DNA of 49,855 nt from Fibrobacter sp. (GTDB taxonomy: Bacteria; Fibrobacterota; Fibrobacteria; Fibrobacterales; Fibrobacteraceae), in NCBI GenBank assembly GCA_012523035.1, contig JAAYJH010000108.1, positions 1 through 49,855 on the forward strand, given 5' to 3'. Both the position numbers and the translations under genes were made by a program. Shown piece after piece: positions 8,097-16,771 of this stretch. Below the pieces are notes generated by a model. It saw only the letters and a list, made by a program, of their open reading frames with translations. It was not told the origin of the DNA and did not search any database. Within the stretch, counting starts at the first letter, position 1; every line of letters begins with the position of its first letter.

Positions 8097-9536
8097 ATGT
8101 CATCGATTGTTGTGATAAGCCTTCTTGCTTATTTACTTTTTTTAGCTTTGATTTCTTTTTTAACCACTCGAAATAAAACCGACAATGAATCCTTTTTCAT
8201 GGGGTCCAAAAAATCTCCATGGTATATTGTATCTGTGGGGATGATCAGTGCTTCTATTTCTGGAATTTCTGTGGTCTCTGTGCCCGGAATGGTTCGCTCA
8301 TTAAACTTCACTTACATGCAAATGGTTATAGGTTTCTTTTTTGGATATTGGGTGGTGGCCGCTCTTTTATTGCCAATTTACTATAAGCTCAATCTCACCA
8401 GTATTTACGGATATTTAGGCAATCGCTTTGGTCTATACACGCACAAAACAGGGGCATTATTTTTCTTGCTTGGAAAGGCGGTGGGGGCATCGGCAAGGCT
8501 TTATGTGGTGGTACTAGTGCTTCAGGAGTTTGTTTTCAAAGCCTTAGGTTTTCCTTTTGAAGCCACCATCTTCTTTACGCTTTTAGTGATTTACCTCTAT
8601 ACTTTTAAAGGTGGCATCAAAACCATAGTATGGACGGATTTTTTTCAAACGATCGCATTATTGGTCGCCGTATCTCTAATTTTACTTAAAACCATACAGT
8701 TGATGGATTTGAATGTTTTTTCTGCTGCGTCCACTGTGTTTCACAGTTCCTACTCTAATATTTTTGTATGGGGAGATTGGTCTAGCAAAAGTCATTTTTT
8801 CAAACAGTTCTTCAATGGAATCTTTGTGGTTATTGTGATGACCGGATTAGATCAAGATGTGATGCAAAAAAATTTAAGTTGCCGTACTTTAAAAGAGTCC
8901 AAAAAAAATATGCTATGGTATGGATTTTCTTTTATTCCCGTAAATTTGTTGTTTTTATCTTTGGGTGCGTTATTGCTTTTATATGCTTCTCAAAACTCAA
9001 TAGTTTTGCCAGAAGTCAATGATTCTATTTTGCCTTTTTTTGTACCGCAATTTGGAACTTTGATCTTGGTGTGTTTTGTCATAGGTATTGTTGCGGCAGC
9101 CTTTTCTAGTGTAGACTCGGCTTTAGCTTCTTTGACGACTTCGTTTATGGTGGACATTTTGCAAAGCAAAAAACACAATACTTTTAAGAACAGAGTTTTT
9201 GTACACTTGGCTTTTACACTTCTATTTTTCTTTTTGGTGCTTTTATTTAGAGCCTGGAACAGTAAAAGTGCTTTAGATGCTATATACACTATTGTTTCAT
9301 ATACTTATGGGCCAATTTTAGGGCTTTTTGCCTTTGGGCTATTCACTTCGTATTCCATTCGAGAAAAATGGGTGCCTTTAGTGGCTTTAGCCTCTCCATT
9401 CTTAGCTTTTTTAATCAAATTTTTAATCGAAACGCATTTTACTTATCGTTTTGGTTATGAGATTCTAATGTTAAATGGAGCCTTGTGCTTTTTGGGGCTT
9501 TGGATTTTATCTTACCCAAGAGTCCGTTTAAGGTGA
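8097..9536 (+). CDS. Sodium:solute symporter (SSS family)
   Basis: This 479-residue protein has about 13 hydrophobic segments and the SSS signatures GMISASISGISVVSVPG near residue 50 and DQDVMQKNLSCRTLKES near 252. Members couple inward sodium flow to uptake of sugars, amino acids, vitamins or sialic acid. The substrate is not readable from the sequence. The ATG at 8097 has a good ribosome site (GGTGAGG, 4-bp spacing). The 3' end overlaps the convergent MlaD-like gene by 9 bp. A 24-bp direct duplication lies immediately upstream. Confidence 0.92.
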   Translation: MSSIVVISLLAYLLFLALISFLTTRNKTDNESFFMGSKKSPWYIVSVGMISASISGISVVSVPGMVRSLNFTYMQMVIGFFFGYWVVAALLLPIYYKLNLTSIYGYLGNRFGLYTHKTGALFFLLGKAVGASARLYVVVLVLQEFVFKALGFPFEATIFFTLLVIYLYTFKGGIKTIVWTDFFQTIALLVAVSLILLKTIQLMDLNVFSAASTVFHSSYSNIFVWGDWSSKSHFFKQFFNGIFVVIVMTGLDQDVMQKNLSCRTLKESKKNMLWYGFSFIPVNLLFLSLGALLLLYASQNSIVLPEVNDSILPFFVPQFGTLILVCFVIGIVAAAFSSVDSALASLTTSFMVDILQSKKHNTFKNRVFVHLAFTLLFFFLVLLFRAWNSKSALDAIYTIVSYTYGPILGLFAFGLFTSYSIREKWVPLVALASPFLAFLIKFLIETHFTYRFGYEILMLNGALCFLGLWILSYPRVRLR

Positions 9537-10526
9537 TTTCTTTAGTTCTTCTTTTTGTCGGATTCTCGCTTTTTCGCGAGCTGTTTTTCCAAAGATATTC
9601 ATGTTTTTGAAAGGAAACAGTTTAATTTTTTTCCCATTATCGTCATACATAGCAAGACCGTCTTTATGAATAGCTCCACTCAAAGCATTTAACTTTGAAA
9701 GTAGTTCATTGATCTTTTCAATTTTTTCTGTAGTAGTGAGAAGATTTTGAATCTCTTCATGATTTTGTACTTTTAAAATATACTCATCGACTTTTTGGGT
9801 GGATTTTGACACAGAAGCCAAAACTTGCATGGCTTCTTGTATTTTTGCTTCGCTTTGTTCACTAATCTCTTGGATCAAAGTATCTGCTTGAAAGGCGGCT
9901 TCTAAAATTTGTTGTGATGCATTTTCTGTGCTTTGGAGCAATACATCAATTTGTTGGCTAGCCATTTTACTGGTTTTATCCAAATGAACTAATAGGCTTT
10001 CAATTTCTAACATTTTTTGATTATAAACTTCAATAATTGAAGGGGAGCTGGAGTCCCCATGCATTAAAAGTAAAGTCAATTCTCGTATTGTTTCCATTTG
10101 TTCTTTTAGATTTTCTATCAAATGTAGGGCTTCGGCTGTACCAGGTTGAAACTCGCCTTCAAACACATGTTTTGGAGGCAAGACTTTTCCTGTTTTAGAT
10201 CGAATGATTTCGATTCGTCTTTGACCCATGAGAGAATAATTGCTATTGAGTATTCGAGTGCCCTCTCGAAGCACCACAGGGCTATTGAATTTTAGTGAAA
10301 GCCTGGCTTTATTGCCTAGCCACTGTATAGAACCAATTTGCCCCACATTAAAACCATCGATAGTCACAGCATCTTGGGGTTGTATAGAACCTAACTCTGT
10401 AAAATCTACAAAGACCTCGGGAGTATTAATTTGGTGTGCCATAAACATTTTGATAGCAATAAATGCCAATAAGAAGAGTAAAAAAATTAAAGAAAGGGCA
10501 CCAATGGCTTTATCAGAGATTTTCAT
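9528..10526 (-). CDS. MlaD family (MCE domain) lipid-transport protein
   Basis: The 332-residue protein has one N-terminal membrane helix (about 9-29), an MCE/MlaD domain (about 36-115, with VDFTELGSIQPQDAVTIDG and GQIGSIQWLG) and a long helical, probably coiled-coil tail. MlaD-type proteins form the periplasmic hexamer of ABC systems that move phospholipids between membranes. The usual partner ATPase and permease genes (mlaE, mlaF) are absent from this window. It is transcribed divergently from argG; a 16-bp AT palindrome lies in the gap. Confidence 0.88.
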   Translation of the reverse strand: MKISDKAIGALSLIFLLFLLAFIAIKMFMAHQINTPEVFVDFTELGSIQPQDAVTIDGFNVGQIGSIQWLGNKARLSLKFNSPVVLREGTRILNSNYSLMGQRRIEIIRSKTGKVLPPKHVFEGEFQPGTAEALHLIENLKEQMETIRELTLLLMHGDSSSPSIIEVYNQKMLEIESLLVHLDKTSKMASQQIDVLLQSTENASQQILEAAFQADTLIQEISEQSEAKIQEAMQVLASVSKSTQKVDEYILKVQNHEEIQNLLTTTEKIEKINELLSKLNALSGAIHKDGLAMYDDNGKKIKLFPFKNMNIFGKTAREKARIRQKEELKKSP

Positions 10527-10536
10527 AGATTATCTA

Positions 10537-10552
10537 ATATAATTAATTATAT
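10537..10552. promoter_or_regulatory. 16-bp perfect AT palindrome between mlaD-like gene and argG
   Basis: ATATAATTAATTATAT is perfectly self-complementary. It sits 10 bp before the MlaD-like start and 80 bp before argG. Its shape is loosely like an ArgR box, but with only A and T the match may be chance. Confidence 0.3.
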
Positions 10553-10632
10553 GGGGCTCTATGCCTTTTGACTCTTTTTTCTCACAAAATTAACTATATT
10601 TTATCCAATTCAAAATAGATCAAAGGATTTTT

Positions 10633-11898
10633 ATGAGTGCTGATTCTAATAACACAAAGAAGAAAGTTGTTTTAGCTTATAGTGGTGGGCTAGACACATC
10701 AATAATCATTCCATGGCTAAAAGAAAACTATGACTGCGAGGTGATAGCCTTTGCCGCAGACCTAGGTCAAGGTGATATTAATGCCAAAGAACTCACCGAA
10801 AAAGCTTTAGCCACAGGAGCTTCTAAGTGCTTTGTTTTGGACTTGAGAAAAGAATTTTTAGAAGATTATGTATGGCCCACACTCAGAGCAGGTGCAAAAT
10901 ACGAATCTACTTATTTGTTGGGCACTTCTTTTGCTCGCCCTTTAATTGCAAAATATCAAGTAAAAATAGCCGAAGCTGAAGGAGCATACGCTGTAGCTCA
11001 CGGAGCCACTGGTAAAGGAAACGATCAGGTTCGTTTCGAACTCACTTATGCCGCCCTCAACCCTTCTTTAGAGCTCATAGCTCCATGGAAAGATCCAAAA
11101 TGGACTATCTCCAGTCGTGAAGAAGCCATTGATTATGCCAAATCCAGAAACATCCCTTTGGGTGGCATCAGCAAAGAAAAAATTTATTCCGAAGACGGCA
11201 ATCTGTGGCATCTATCTCACGAAGGCGGGATCTTAGAAGACCCGGCAGTAGAGCACTCTTACGACATGCTTCAAATCACCAACACTTTAGAAGCGGCTCC
11301 ACCTGTACCAGAGCATGTGACCATTACTTTCAAAAATGGAACACCGGTTTCTGTGAACGGCATGGAAAAAGACAGTGTTTCTTTGCTCACCTATCTCAAT
11401 CGTGTAGCAGGAAAAAACGGCTGTGGAGTACTAGATATTGTCGAAAATCGCTTAGTAGGCCTCAAAAGTCGTGGTGTCTATGAAACTCCAGGTGGCTCTT
11501 TATTATACAAAGCCCACGAAAGTTTAGAACAATTAGTATTAGACAAAGAAACTTTATTCGAAAAGCAAAAACTATCCATGACCTACGCTAATTTAGTGTA
11601 CAATGGCCAGTGGTTCACTCCTTTAAGACAAGCCTTAGACGCTTTTGTCACAGAAACTCAAAAAGTAGTGACTGGAGAAGTAAAATTAAAGCTTTACAAA
11701 GGAAACATTATCCCTGTAGAAGTCAAAAGCCCCTATAGTTTATACGACATGGAATTGGGAGGCTTCTCCGATGTAGAAATGTACGATCAAAAAGATGCCA
11801 CAGGCTTCATTCGTTGCTTTGGACTACCCATGAAGACCAGAGCACTCCTCTTAGGAGACAAAACCAATATCGACTTTGGAAAAACTCAAGAGTTTTAA
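10633..11898 (+). CDS. argG: Argininosuccinate synthase
   Basis: The enzyme joins citrulline and aspartate with ATP to give argininosuccinate, the next-to-last step of arginine synthesis. The N-terminal nucleotide-binding motif AYSGGLDTS (about residues 15-23) and the downstream GATGKGNDQVRFELTY and DPKWTISSREEAIDYA segments are diagnostic. The 421-residue length is close to the typical 400-450. The ATG at 10633 follows AAAGGA. It stands alone with a strong terminator at 11931; the converging neighbour is mnmA. No other arginine genes are nearby. Confidence 0.97.
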   Translation: MSADSNNTKKKVVLAYSGGLDTSIIIPWLKENYDCEVIAFAADLGQGDINAKELTEKALATGASKCFVLDLRKEFLEDYVWPTLRAGAKYESTYLLGTSFARPLIAKYQVKIAEAEGAYAVAHGATGKGNDQVRFELTYAALNPSLELIAPWKDPKWTISSREEAIDYAKSRNIPLGGISKEKIYSEDGNLWHLSHEGGILEDPAVEHSYDMLQITNTLEAAPPVPEHVTITFKNGTPVSVNGMEKDSVSLLTYLNRVAGKNGCGVLDIVENRLVGLKSRGVYETPGGSLLYKAHESLEQLVLDKETLFEKQKLSMTYANLVYNGQWFTPLRQALDAFVTETQKVVTGEVKLKLYKGNIIPVEVKSPYSLYDMELGGFSDVEMYDQKDATGFIRCFGLPMKTRALLLGDKTNIDFGKTQEF

Positions 11899-11930
11899 AC
11901 CACTTTAAAATAAAACCAATAAATACAATC

Positions 11931-11961
11931 AAGACAAGTTCCCCTGAGCTTGTCTTTTTTT
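11931..11961 (+). terminator. Rho-independent terminator of argG
   Basis: An 11-bp stem (AAGACAAGTTC with GAGCTTGTCTT, one G-T pair) and a 4-base loop are followed by a run of seven T. The T run abuts the stop codon of the convergent mnmA gene. Confidence 0.88.
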
Positions 11962-13027
11962 ATAAAGCACTATCAATAATAGCAGAACCAAGCACCGTAT
12001 CTTCTTGGTACAAACAAACAATTTGCCCAGGAGTGACAGAAGCTTGTGGACTATCAAAAACTAACGATAAAGATCCAGAATCAGTCCAAGAGTATTCAGC
12101 ATCGGCCAAATTTTTACCATGCCTAATTTTCACCTTTGCCTTTCCATTTTTTTGATCCAAAGGTATAGCCAAATTATTAAACTCACTCGCCAACAGCGTC
12201 TTAGAAAAAAGCTCTGGATGTGTCCCAAGCACCACTTGATTCTTCACAGGATCCAATCGAATCACATACAAAGCCTCTTTTAAACCACCAATGCCAAGCC
12301 CTTTTCGCATACCGATAGTATAGTGGATAATCCCCTTGTGTCTTCCAAGCACTTCGCCTTTAGTATTCACAAAATCACCTGGCAAAAGGTCTTTTTCCTC
12401 AAAAAGCAAAGAATAATCACCGCATTGAATAAAATCTTGGCTCTCTCCTTTTTGAACCAACTCCTCAAAACCTTTTTCAACCGCCAGTTTTTTAACATCC
12501 TCTTTAAGAAAATTTCCAAGAGGAAACAACACCTTTTTCAACTGTTCTTTTTTTAATCTCGACAAAAAATAAGTCTGGTCTTTGGAAGGATCTTTAGCAC
12601 ACTTCAAAAACTCTTCATTTTCTATAACCGCATAGTGTCCAGTCGCAAAATAATCAAAATCTACACCCAATTCTCTAGCACTATCCAATAAAAAACCAAA
12701 CTTCATCAACTGATTGCATTTCACACAAGGATTTGGAGTACGCCCCACCTTATACTCATCTCTAAAATAGTCAATCACCGCCTTACGGTATTGCTTGGCC
12801 AGCGGAACAATCACATGCTCAATACCCAATTTTTGAGCTGTCTTCTGTGTTTGCTCCAAAGTAAACACCTCTTGTGGACCAAAACACCCCTTAGCCCCAA
12901 GAGGAATATTAAAAGACGGATCCCACAAACTCATCGTAATCCCTACCACATCGTGCCCTTGCTCCTTGAGCATCAAAGCCACCATAGCAGAATCCACACC
13001 GCCACTAAAACCAACTGCAACTTTCAT
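11960..13027 (-). CDS. mnmA: tRNA-specific 2-thiouridylase MnmA
   Basis: MnmA adds sulfur to U34 of Lys, Glu and Gln tRNAs. The 355-residue protein shows the PP-loop (GFSGGVDSA, residues 6-14), the GRTPNPCVKCN segment with Cys101 and Cys104, and ATGHYA near 128. The usual second catalytic cysteine in SQDICF is absent; instead the motif reads SQDFIQCGDY with Cys202 displaced towards GDY. An extra cysteine, Cys48, lies in GCFGPQE. This pattern suggests a variant thiouridylase, perhaps one that uses an iron-sulfur cluster; that is inference. It is convergent with argG. Confidence 0.95.
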   Translation of the reverse strand: MKVAVGFSGGVDSAMVALMLKEQGHDVVGITMSLWDPSFNIPLGAKGCFGPQEVFTLEQTQKTAQKLGIEHVIVPLAKQYRKAVIDYFRDEYKVGRTPNPCVKCNQLMKFGFLLDSARELGVDFDYFATGHYAVIENEEFLKCAKDPSKDQTYFLSRLKKEQLKKVLFPLGNFLKEDVKKLAVEKGFEELVQKGESQDFIQCGDYSLLFEEKDLLPGDFVNTKGEVLGRHKGIIHYTIGMRKGLGIGGLKEALYVIRLDPVKNQVVLGTHPELFSKTLLASEFNNLAIPLDQKNGKAKVKIRHGKNLADAEYSWTDSGSLSLVFDSPQASVTPGQIVCLYQEDTVLGSAIIDSAL

Positions 13028-13201
13028 TTTTCACCATATACTCTAAAACAGAGTCAAAAACAGGAGCATAAACCTGTCAAAAACAATATAGAAAATAAAC
13101 CAAACCCTTGAATCCGCACTCAACAAAAAATGAAAAAAACAAACACGCAAAATATCGCAAGAAAAAAAATAACGCAAAATCAAATAAATTCTTTATGGAT
13201 G

Positions 13202-13220
13202 AAGTCTCACACACGCCTGG
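13202..13220 (+). repeat. Dispersed 19-mer, copy 3, at the edge of composite repeat 1
   Basis: Exact AAGTCTCACACACGCCTGG, followed by CTTTTATTAAG and then the composite repeat. It lies 175 bp upstream of the mnmA start. Confidence 0.85.
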
Positions 13221-13445
13221 CTTTTATTAAGTAGGAAGTTAAAAGCTGTAAGTTGAAAGTGTTTACAGATAAACAGCATTTTCTAACACGAATTTCGCAC
13301 CGTATTCCTCCGAATTTCGAAGAGTCCATCCCAAATCTCAACTCGCATCCCCGCATTTCTGGCACGATTTTCGCACCATATTCCTCCGAATTTGCATAAC
13401 ATCTCTAACACTAAGCACTTCTCACTATTCTAACCCGAATCCCCA
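13202..13445 (+). repeat. Composite intergenic repeat, copy 1
   Basis: In order it holds the 19-mer, a segment like GTAGGAAGT..AGCTGTAAG, a degenerate TAACACGAATTTCGCACCGT (13284), TGGCACGATTTTCGCA (13360-13375), and a 48-nt module at 13383-13430 (CCTCCGAATTTGCATAACAT to CTCACTATTC). The 48-nt module matches 39289-39336 at 46 of 48 positions. No credible reading frame is present. Confidence 0.8.
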
Positions 13446-13480
13446 CATTTCAAGAATTTAGAGAGTAGGAGTGATGTAAC

Positions 13481-13531
13481 AAAAAGAAAAAAAAAGACCG
13501 TGACAGAATCCCCTAATCCATCACGGTCTTT
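13481..13531 (-). terminator. Strong hairpin terminator on the minus strand
   Basis: An 11-bp perfect stem (AAAGACCGTGA with TCACGGTCTTT, 17-base loop) is followed, on the minus strand, by an uninterrupted T run and then CTTTTT. There is no minus-strand protein gene just upstream; a promoter lies about 20-60 bp away, suggesting a short RNA. Confidence 0.8.
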
Positions 13532-13552
13532 CCACCACTAAACAAGATTACA
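13484..13552 (-). ncRNA. Candidate small RNA of about 65 nt
   Basis: A near-consensus promoter (see 13559-13588) would start transcription near 13552, and the strong terminator ends it near 13484. The transcript would hold a short unpaired leader and the 11-bp hairpin. It contains no convincing peptide. It does not resemble an RNA family I recognise. Support is only the promoter-terminator pairing. Confidence 0.4.
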
Positions 13553-13558
13553 TAAAAC

Positions 13559-13588
13559 ATAGTAAAGAAGTTTGACAAAAAATGTCAA
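13559..13588 (-). promoter_or_regulatory. Sigma-70-like promoter with palindrome over the -35 box
   Basis: The minus strand has TTGACA (13588-13583), an 18-bp spacer and TACTAT (13564-13559). The -35 box is half of the palindrome TTGACAAAAAATGTCAA (13572-13588, plus-strand reading), a possible operator. Confidence 0.5.
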
Positions 13589-13730
13589 TCAACTAAAAAC
13601 AAAGATTTTCTTCAAAAACAACTTATACTCGTACATAAACACTTTATTATCGACATTTCGATAAATTCAATACACCATCATGGCGAGGATTTTGCATTTT
13701 TACAGGCTTTGCTCGTGGCAATCCATACGA

Positions 13731-14005
13731 TATAGAAGTAGGAAGTGAGAAGTTGTAAGTGTTCGCAGATGAACTATTTTCTTGCAAACAAATCCCTTAT
13801 TTCAAAGCCGCATCTCTCGTTTCTAATTCACATCCTCGCATTTCTGGCATGGTTTTTGCATTATACCCATCCAAAAAACAATTCATATAATTTATTTTCT
13901 GGCACGGTTTTTGCACCGTCCCCTCCGAATTTCGCACCGTCCTCTTCCGATTTTCCATAACATCTCTAATACTAAGTACTTTCCACTTCCAGCTTCCCAC
14001 TATTC
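13731..14005 (+). repeat. Composite intergenic repeat, copy 2 (diverged, without the 19-mer)
   Basis: It begins with GAAGTAGGAAGTGAGAAG and holds two sigma-54-like boxes, TGGCATGGTTTTTGCA (13845-13860) and TGGCACGGTTTTTGCA (13900-13915), then a diverged form of the 48-nt module ending in CCCACTATTC. It lies 56 bp before the chorismate mutase start. Confidence 0.7.
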
Positions 14006-14060
14006 GGTACACATTCCAGAATCTTTTTCATTTTACAAAAAAAAATGCTATTTTTACTAT

Positions 14061-14315
14061 ATGAATATCTCTGATTGGCGTAAAAACATAGATGCATTAG
14101 AAGATGATTTGGTTGAACTTCTGAACAAAAGAGCTTCTTATGCAATTGAAATTGGAAACATTAAAAAGAAAGAAGGCCTTCCTGTTTTGGACCAGGCTCG
14201 AGAAGAAGAGATTTTAGATCGTGTATCCAAAAAAACAAAAGGTCCTTTTTCTTCGATGGCAATTCGTGAAATCTTCAAAAAAGTGATAGAAGAAACTAGA
14301 AAAATAGAGGAATAG
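14061..14315 (+). CDS. Chorismate mutase, AroQ class
   Basis: The 84-residue protein is a single AroQ helical domain that converts chorismate to prephenate. Visible signatures are WRKNIDALEDDLVELLNKRA (first helix with the binding arginine) and ARGxxEI-like AREEEILDRV. A longer frame extends upstream, but the ATG at 14061 matches the family start; no strong ribosome site is seen. The stop TAG directly abuts the GTG of the prephenate dehydrogenase gene, so the two act in sequence on the tyrosine branch and are probably co-translated. Confidence 0.92.
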   Translation: MNISDWRKNIDALEDDLVELLNKRASYAIEIGNIKKKEGLPVLDQAREEEILDRVSKKTKGPFSSMAIREIFKKVIEETRKIEE

Positions 14316-15422
14316 GTGAAAAAACAAAGAATAACTTTGGTTGGATTTGGACTTTTAGCATCTTCTATAGCAGCGGCACTCAAACAATCCAAAAAAGATG
14401 TGATCGTGCGGGCAGTGAGTTCAAAAGACACCTTAGAAAGAGCAAAAGCACTTGATTTAGCAGATGAGTTTTATGAATACAGTGACCTTTTGCACTGGGT
14501 GAGTGGTTCTGATCTTATATTTCTTTGCACTCCTATTTCTCGTATTTTTACTTTATTGCACGAATTATTGATGGTCAAACCGATTGAAAAAATAATAGTT
14601 TGCGATATTGGTAGCACCAAGGAAGAAATTTGTAAATTAGGTTTTATTTTAAAAGACCCTTTCTTGTTTGTGGGCACACATCCCATGTCTGGCTCAGAGA
14701 AGTCCTCTTTAGAGTACAATGACCCCTCTATTTTTGAAAATGCTTATTGGTTTTTATGCCCTCCTCCTGGAGTAGACCCCAAAGACTACCAAATCCTTAA
14801 AGATTGTATTTGTTTTTTAGGTTCCCATCCGATTTCTATAGCCCCCAAAGAACACGATTTTATAATGGCGTGGCTGAGTCATATGCCGCAAATTTTAAGC
14901 TCTACTTTGGCCGCTTCGCTTCCTACCGATTTACTCGAAAAAGAGCAGCAACATTATGCCGGTCGTGGATTTAAAGACATGACACGCATTGCGGGTTCTT
15001 CTTGGAATATTTGGAAAGATATTTACGCCACTAACAGCGAATATACTTCTTTGGCTTTGAAGAGCTTAATTCAAGAGCTCCATCAAGTAGATTCATCTTT
15101 AGATTCTTTAAAAGAGACAATTAAACCCCTAGAAAAATTATTTTTAAGGGGAAACGAGGGGAGGGCTTCTCTTTTTGCACCAGGTCGTAATGTATCGGGA
15201 CGGTTTTTTGAATTGACAGTCCCTTTAAAAGACGAGCCAGGGGCACTATTAAGTGTTTTATCTCCTTTGGCTGAGCATAAAATCAATGTTCGAGACATAG
15301 AGTTGATGAAGGTGAGAGAAAACATCGCAGGTACTTTACTTTTAGCATTTAAAAATGAAAGCGAAGCTATTCAGGCAGAAGCTATTCTTAAAAATCTAGC
15401 TTACAAGGTTAAAAAGCGTTAA
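14316..15422 (+). CDS. tyrA: Prephenate dehydrogenase with C-terminal ACT domain
   Basis: This 368-residue enzyme oxidises prephenate to 4-hydroxyphenylpyruvate. The N-terminal dinucleotide loop reads GFGLLASS (residues 10-17), with Ala15 in place of the usual third glycine. GTHPMSGSEKSS holds the expected catalytic His122, and a second signature is HDFIMAWLSHMPQ. A probable ACT regulatory domain occupies about 296-360 (LKDEPGALLSVLSPLAEHKI), suggesting feedback control by an amino acid. The GTG start follows GAGG six bases upstream. The stop overlaps the next start by one base (TAATG). Confidence 0.93.
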   Translation: MKKQRITLVGFGLLASSIAAALKQSKKDVIVRAVSSKDTLERAKALDLADEFYEYSDLLHWVSGSDLIFLCTPISRIFTLLHELLMVKPIEKIIVCDIGSTKEEICKLGFILKDPFLFVGTHPMSGSEKSSLEYNDPSIFENAYWFLCPPPGVDPKDYQILKDCICFLGSHPISIAPKEHDFIMAWLSHMPQILSSTLAASLPTDLLEKEQQHYAGRGFKDMTRIAGSSWNIWKDIYATNSEYTSLALKSLIQELHQVDSSLDSLKETIKPLEKLFLRGNEGRASLFAPGRNVSGRFFELTVPLKDEPGALLSVLSPLAEHKINVRDIELMKVRENIAGTLLLAFKNESEAIQAEAILKNLAYKVKKR

Positions 15423-16771
15423 TGACGGAATTTGTCTTAAATCCAGATTCAGAAATGCTCGAGCAGTGCTTGGTTTTATCGCTTTTGGTCAAAGGTCGAA
15501 CAACAATAGAAGATTTTTCTTGGACAAAAAATGCCAAAAACTTAGTTCAAGTCCTTCAAGATTATGGACTCTCTTATACAGAAAAAGGTTCGCAATTGAT
15601 TTTAGAAGGGGTGGGTTTCCAATATAAAATACCTCCTTTTTTAGCTTATAATTTATCGGAACAAGCATTGATTTTTTTATGGACTTTGGCCTCTAAGGAT
15701 TTTGAAACTCTTTTTTCTTTTTCAGGCCCAGAAGAAGATCTCGAATTTATAAAAGCGGCTACCCTTTTGTTAAAGAAGTATTTTGTGATTCAGGTGCATA
15801 CAGAAGAGAGCTTGTTGTTTCGATTTACATTTTTAGAATCAAAACCTACCCTTAAAAAAAACACTTTAGGAGAAGTCCCTTTTTTATTAAAAAATCGTCT
15901 GATTTTAGGAGCCATCCTTCAAAAAGAAAGCCTTGAATTTCAAGAGAAAATCTCTACTAAAGATTCTTGGACCCGCATGCTTATTTATTTTGGAGCCAAT
16001 ATTGTTTTTGAAAATAGAGGAATGGAGTTGGATGAATTGGCCAGGAGAATGGCCAAAGCTCGAGGGATCAAACTAGAAAGGACATGGCACACACAAATAC
16101 AAGAAACACTTCTTTTGACTACCAGAGATTATTTTGTGCCAGGAGATGTGACTGAATGTACTGCTATTGTGGTCGCTACGCTTTTCTCTAAAGCTCAAAA
16201 AAAATCTGTGAAGATTAAAAATGTATGCATCAATCCTGGTCGAGTGGGTGTGTTCAATGCTTTAAGACGAATGGGAGCTTCTATAGAAATTTTAAGTCGT
16301 CGAGAACGCTATGGTGATTTATTTGGAGATATAGAGGTGAAGCCCCTTCAAGGCAAAAGACTCCAGGCCAGGCGTTTCTCAGAAGAACAAATGGCTTCTT
16401 CTGGTTCCGAATGGCCTTTTTTGGCTTTGGCGGCATGTTTTGCAGAAGGAGAAAGTATTTTAAGGATTCCTTCTGAAAATCAAGAGGTCTTTAAACAAGA
16501 ATTAGAAGATTTTGCGATTAATTTTAGAAAAACAGGTGCCGAAATTGGGGTTTATGATTATGGGATAGTCCTTCGAGGCAAAGAGGAGTTAGATGGAGGA
16601 GATTTCGAGGCTTTTTCTAAACCTGTGCTTGGCTTGACTTTATTTGTATTTTCTTTTTTAGGTCGTGGGCATTCTTCTATAAATAACATAGAGTCATTAG
16701 AAACAGAGTTTAGCGGTTTAACGCAAAAATTAAAGCAACTTTTAAAAGGTGAACCAGATGAAGTTTCGTAA
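15422..16771 (+). CDS. EPSP synthase-like protein lacking catalytic residues
   Basis: The 449-residue length and the segment CINPGRVGVFNALRRMGASI (about 272-291), preceded by VPGDVTECTAIVVATLF, identify the EPSP synthase (AroA) fold. The family's active-site motifs are replaced: the N-terminal PGSKSxxxR position reads NPDSEMLEQ (7-15), the GNAGTAMR position reads NLSEQALIF, the SSQF serine-glutamine position is lost, the catalytic-Asp segment reads SGSEWP, KESDR is absent, and DHR reads FSKP. It probably cannot make EPSP by the known mechanism. It is embedded in a tight tyrA-nadK operon and its frame is intact, so it is likely expressed. A regulatory or altered role is possible but unproven. 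Confidence 0.8.
   Translation: MTEFVLNPDSEMLEQCLVLSLLVKGRTTIEDFSWTKNAKNLVQVLQDYGLSYTEKGSQLILEGVGFQYKIPPFLAYNLSEQALIFLWTLASKDFETLFSFSGPEEDLEFIKAATLLLKKYFVIQVHTEESLLFRFTFLESKPTLKKNTLGEVPFLLKNRLILGAILQKESLEFQEKISTKDSWTRMLIYFGANIVFENRGMELDELARRMAKARGIKLERTWHTQIQETLLLTTRDYFVPGDVTECTAIVVATLFSKAQKKSVKIKNVCINPGRVGVFNALRRMGASIEILSRRERYGDLFGDIEVKPLQGKRLQARRFSEEQMASSGSEWPFLALAACFAEGESILRIPSENQEVFKQELEDFAINFRKTGAEIGVYDYGIVLRGKEELDGGDFEAFSKPVLGLTLFVFSFLGRGHSSINNIESLETEFSGLTQKLKQLLKGEPDEVS

Noticed and set aside
13654-13700. Short minus-strand frame ending LNLSKCR
   Set aside because: It has no good start and looks like a diverged copy of the CACTGAGC-TGTCGAAGTG repeat, not a peptide gene.
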